Source: JASSUD01 sp031963445
GTDB lineage: Bacteria; Pseudomonadota; Gammaproteobacteria; Burkholderiales; Burkholderiaceae
Assembly: GCA_031963445.1 (NCBI GenBank)
Contig: JASSUH010000001.1
Span: 62,001 to 126,000, forward strand
Length of the DNA stretch: 64,000 nt
Direction of reading: 5' to 3'
Positions within the stretch are counted from its first letter, which is position 1; every line of letters starts with the position of its first letter. The position numbers and the translations under genes are program-made. Below the pieces are notes generated by a model that worked only from the letters and a program-made list of their open reading frames with translations, made no database searches and had not been told where the DNA came from. Below are positions 61,449 through 64,000 of this stretch, piece by piece.

Positions 61449-61469
61449 GAGTCCGACCCCGGGCACCAA
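61449..61469 (+). repeat. attR, right attachment core of the prophage
   Basis: An exact copy of the 21 bp at 28,112-28,132. Only this 3' fragment of the tRNA is present here, so the site is a remnant created by integration. Confidence 0.93.
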
Positions 61470-61784
61470 AAAATTCCTTCTATCTTCCCTAATTTATAGA
61501 GCAGTTCTTATTCTGCCGTAAATTAGCGTAATAGCTAAAATTGGTCTGTCTTAATTAGATGATAAATTTTGGCATTACACACAGCACGCAACTCATAGAT
61601 CACTTCTGATCACATCCTTGATATTAAAAACTCATCTTTCGCGACGAATCCTGGCGCGGATATAAGTTGAAGTTTGTCTTTCTCTCCATCTAGCGCATAC
61701 GCAACAAATTTCTAAAGCTCCCCTGGCCTTCTACTTTCTTTGAACGCGTCCCGTATTTTTAGATACACCCACTCCGAGTTATGT
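61470..61784. other. Gap right of the prophage
   Basis: This would be continuous with the DNA after tRNA-Leu before integration. I see no gene, RNA or repeat; the minus-strand ankyrin-type gene ends at its right edge. Confidence 0.4.
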
Positions 61785-62687
61785 CTATATTTTTTTCCCT
61801 GATGAGGACCTAGAACTAGAACGCGGTGGAATTTTATAGGGTATCTGGTTTGCAGTTGTATGCCTGGCAGTATTTTGTGGCCCACGGTCTATTTCTACTT
61901 TATTTACCGAAGGCTGGGTAGGTTGTGGCAAGCGATGCGATTCTGAATTCTCATTATGGCCGTCTAAAGATGAAGTTTGTTTTTGATTATTTTTTGCATC
62001 AATCTCGCCTTTCTGAGCTTTTTGTATTGATACAGATTCAAAGCTATCAATCTGGCACCCATGTTTTATTAAAGTATCTAATAGGTCTGGCCTGTTTTTT
62101 TCTAGTGCAATCTGCGCAGAAGTTTTACCATTGGAATCTTTAGCCCCTAAAAAATTCGCTAGATCTTTTTCATTTTTTATTAGACCTTTTAAATACTCCA
62201 AATACCCATCTAATTTTTCATTATTTCCATTCTCCACAAAAAAATGCAATGGATATTTTAGATTATCAGTCTGACACCCATATTTTCTTAAAGTATCTAA
62301 TAGGTCTGACCTATTTTTTTCTTGTGCAATCTGCACAGGAGTTTTACCATTGGAATCTTTAGCTTCCAAAAGATTCGTTAGGTCCTCTTTATTTTGTATT
62401 AAAGATTTCAAAGACTCTAAATAGATCTTTAATATTTCGTCATTCCCCTTTTCCACAGCAAAATGTAAAAGCGTTGATACCTTATTAGGTGACTTACCAA
62501 CTGCCCCTTTAACATCATCGAGTTTAGCGCCGTCCATACTCGATTTGAGGGTATTTTTATTTTGAGTTTCGATTGCAGAATAAAGCATTGCTGCAGTTAT
62601 GGTTTTTACCGTTGGCACCTGTTTCTTGTTTTTTTTATAATTAAACGCTTTATCAAAAATATCTTTTACACCACCAAATATACTCAT
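61785..62687 (-). CDS. Ankyrin-type repeat protein with internal duplication
   Basis: A 300-aa protein. Residues 73-144 and 146-217 are a tandem copy of a 72-residue unit (LLHFAVEKGNDEILKIYLES... and PLHFFVENGNNEKLDGYLEY...). Each holds one ankyrin-like motif, DSNGKTPVQIAQEKNRSDLL / DSNGKTSAQIALEKNRPDLL, plus a flanking helix pair. The C-terminus (about 230-300) is polar and Ser/Pro/Arg-rich with RSSSRSSSGKK. No signal peptide or membrane segment is seen. Ankyrin proteins of endosymbionts often act on host proteins after secretion. Base composition is lower in GC than the conjugation genes. Confidence 0.75.
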   Translation of the reverse strand: MSIFGGVKDIFDKAFNYKKNKKQVPTVKTITAAMLYSAIETQNKNTLKSSMDGAKLDDVKGAVGKSPNKVSTLLHFAVEKGNDEILKIYLESLKSLIQNKEDLTNLLEAKDSNGKTPVQIAQEKNRSDLLDTLRKYGCQTDNLKYPLHFFVENGNNEKLDGYLEYLKGLIKNEKDLANFLGAKDSNGKTSAQIALEKNRPDLLDTLIKHGCQIDSFESVSIQKAQKGEIDAKNNQKQTSSLDGHNENSESHRLPQPTQPSVNKVEIDRGPQNTARHTTANQIPYKIPPRSSSRSSSGKKI

Positions 62688-63640
62688 AGCTATTTCCCAC
62701 TAAATTTTATACTTTATTTATGATAAGAATAGTTAATATACAACCATTCAAACAAAAATTATTATTTTAAATAAAAAACACAAACAAAAAAACCAACAAA
62801 CAAGATACCTGACATTCACTTTAAAAAAATAACTTATATTATTTTACAAACCATCACATACACCATACAACTCAACACTCTCCTTAGAAAATTTTATTCT
62901 ATAAAAATAAAATAAAATATAAAATAACGAAATAACGCTCTGCAATAAGAAATATAGCAAGTGCTTCACGATTTAAAGGAGGAAGTTCATTAAATTTCTA
63001 GCAAATATCCGAAGCAAAAAATCCAGAGCAAACCAGATTAGTCTCTCTGGCACTTAGTCTAAAAATACAGAGTTAATTTTTATTTTTGACTTTTAGACAT
63101 TCCATTGCAGCACTGACTCTGCGGAAAAAAAGCAGCACACCTAACCGGTTGATTAAGCTGTCTAAGTGTTATGGGGATTGTTTATAGAGGATGTAAGCAG
63201 CGTAAAAACTGCTAGAAGAGAAATTTATCAATTACACCAAGGCTGATTTTGTGTACTTGCAATAGACGAACACGAGTTTTCTTCGCATGCAGTTCTAACC
63301 TGCACTCACGAATCGTTTACATAGCTGTTCCATTGGCACTTTGGCTTGCGCTTGGCTTTGACAGTGGCACACTGCATCGTCAGCACCTTTCAAACGGGAT
63401 CTCTTGGTAGCGCCGTTGTATCTAGCTGCCATGGTCAACCTCTTGCCTTCCCATCCTTTCCCTTAAACAGTTATGGCCCTAAAAGCTATTTTTCCTCTTC
63501 CCTAACCCAACTCTGGATCGAGTCTGAAGACACTTCTGTTCCAAAAATAAGGCAATAGAGAATAGCTACAGCCTTTTAGAAACCCTACGCTTCGTTTTCG
63601 ACGCATAAACCGTAGCAAACAAAAAAGGCGCTGGTATCGA
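62688..63640. other. Long gap before trbB
   Basis: The first half (to about 62,960) is extremely AT-rich; the second half is of normal composition. A 70-codon frame (63,346-63,558) has no ribosome site and no recognisable sequence. An AAAGGAGGA box at about 62,977 has no start codon behind it. I see no RNA gene. Promoters for the trb genes are expected here. Confidence 0.4.
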
Positions 63641-64000
63641 ATGGCAGACAGTCAGCGAGAAATTTTACAAAAACGCCTTGAAGATAAGCTCTCTCGAGAA
63701 TGTGGCGAGGTTGTGCTCTCTGCCTTAGCAAACCCTAAGGTAGTGGAGATTATGCTCAACCCAGATGGCCGTATTTGGCTAGATGTGATGGGCGAAGGCA
63801 TGCATTTCACTGGCACTAAGATGTCTCCTGCTAATGCTGAAAGCCTACTGGCCACTTGCGCCAGTATGTTGAATGCGTCGATTACTTACGATAACCCGGT
63901 TCTAGAGGGAGAGTTTCCATTAGACGGTTCGCGCTTGGAAGGTTTGATTGCACCTGTTGTACGTGCTCCCACTTTCACCATTCGTAAGAAAGCGAGTCAA
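63641..64000 (+). CDS. trbB: TrbB, conjugal transfer ATPase (partial, N-terminal 120 codons)
   Basis: The start of a VirB11/TrbB-type hexameric secretion ATPase of a P-type (RP4/Ti-like) transfer system. Visible: VVLSALANPKVVEIMLNPDG (about 21-40), IWLDVMGEGM, PLDGSRLEGLIAPVVRAPTF (about 93-112) and TIRKKAS, which follow the N-terminal domain of TrbB closely. The Walker motifs lie beyond the window. trbB is usually the first gene of a trbBCDEJLFGI operon, so a second transfer locus probably follows. It is a different type from the F/SXT genes at the left. Confidence 0.88.
   Translation, partial: MADSQREILQKRLEDKLSRECGEVVLSALANPKVVEIMLNPDGRIWLDVMGEGMHFTGTKMSPANAESLLATCASMLNASITYDNPVLEGEFPLDGSRLEGLIAPVVRAPTFTIRKKASQ

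Larger units (their letters stand above)
28112..61469. mobile_element. P2-like prophage integrated in tRNA-Leu
   Basis: A 33.4-kb element bounded by exact 21-bp direct repeats. It contains integrase, AlpA-like regulator, primase-helicase, Ogr-like activator, repressor, and the structural genes in P2 order: Q-P opposed to O-N-M-L-X-holin-lysin-lysB-lysC-R-S, then V-W-J-I-H-FI-FII-E/E'-T-U-D. All head, lysis, tail and baseplate functions are open frames, so it may be inducible. A 7.5-kb cargo lies between S and V, and one non-structural gene lies between H and FI, both known cargo positions in P2. Confidence 0.93.

Noticed and set aside
61449..61469. tRNA-like sequence at the right prophage end
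   Set aside because: Only the 3' fragment of the T-arm and acceptor stem; it is the attR core, not a second tRNA gene.
62760..62960. Very AT-rich stretch considered as a replication origin
   Set aside because: No DnaA boxes or iterons were seen; probably just low-GC intergenic DNA.
63346..63558. 70-codon frame upstream of trbB
   Set aside because: No ribosome site and composition unlike its neighbours; no similarity to trb or regulator proteins.

Overview
The window looks like chromosome, or a large integrated element, of a host-associated proteobacterium. The best fit is an endosymbiotic Burkholderiales of the Mycoavidus/Glomeribacter type. This is an inference from four things seen here: moderate GC, a P2-like prophage, SXT/R391-type conjugation genes, and many Ser-rich, coiled-coil, ankyrin and WD40 proteins typical of intracellular bacteria. 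No rRNA or species-specific housekeeping gene is present, so the assignment stays open.

Region 1 (1-10.5 kb) is conjugative-element DNA. It starts with the tail of an unknown gene and a DUF3560 gene broken by an in-frame stop. A KlcA/ArdB-like antirestriction gene and a primase follow, each behind a hairpin leader. Next comes the overlapping traF-traH-traG trio of an F/SXT-type mating apparatus. A HigB/HigA-like toxin-antitoxin pair and an unusual one-gene BrnT/BrnA-like fusion close the region.

Region 2 (10.9-19.3 kb) is accessory. It has a structured leader in front of a two-gene cassette, an amino-acid permease, and several unrecognised proteins with one or two paired hydrophobic hairpins plus coiled coils. 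That layout is reminiscent of host-membrane effectors such as chlamydial Inc proteins.

Region 3 (19.3-25.5 kb) has a Tn3-type resolvase with a res-like dyad. On the minus strand lies the SXT-like set traI (MOBH relaxase), traD (coupling protein) and a DUF4400 protein. A MobI-like gene diverges from traI, and the 255 bp between them is a good oriT candidate. A WD40 protein and a small membrane protein lie between this block and a tRNA-Leu(CAA).

Region 4 (28,112-61,469) is a complete-looking P2-like prophage in the 3' end of the tRNA-Leu, bounded by a 21-bp direct repeat. It carries an integrase with arm-type repeats at both ends, an AlpA-like regulator, a primase-helicase, an Ogr-like zinc protein, a repressor with evenly spaced operators, and the whole P2 head, lysis, tail and baseplate set, including the E/E' frameshift. 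Between S and V, a known P2 cargo position, sits about 7.5 kb of non-phage DNA. It holds a RelB/ParE pair and bilobed-membrane proteins, including a second copy of the two-gene cassette of region 2, here behind a strongly base-paired leader RNA.

Region 5 (61.5-64 kb) contains an ankyrin-type protein with an internal duplication, a long AT-rich gap, and the first 120 codons of trbB, which suggests a second, RP4/Ti-type transfer system beyond the window.
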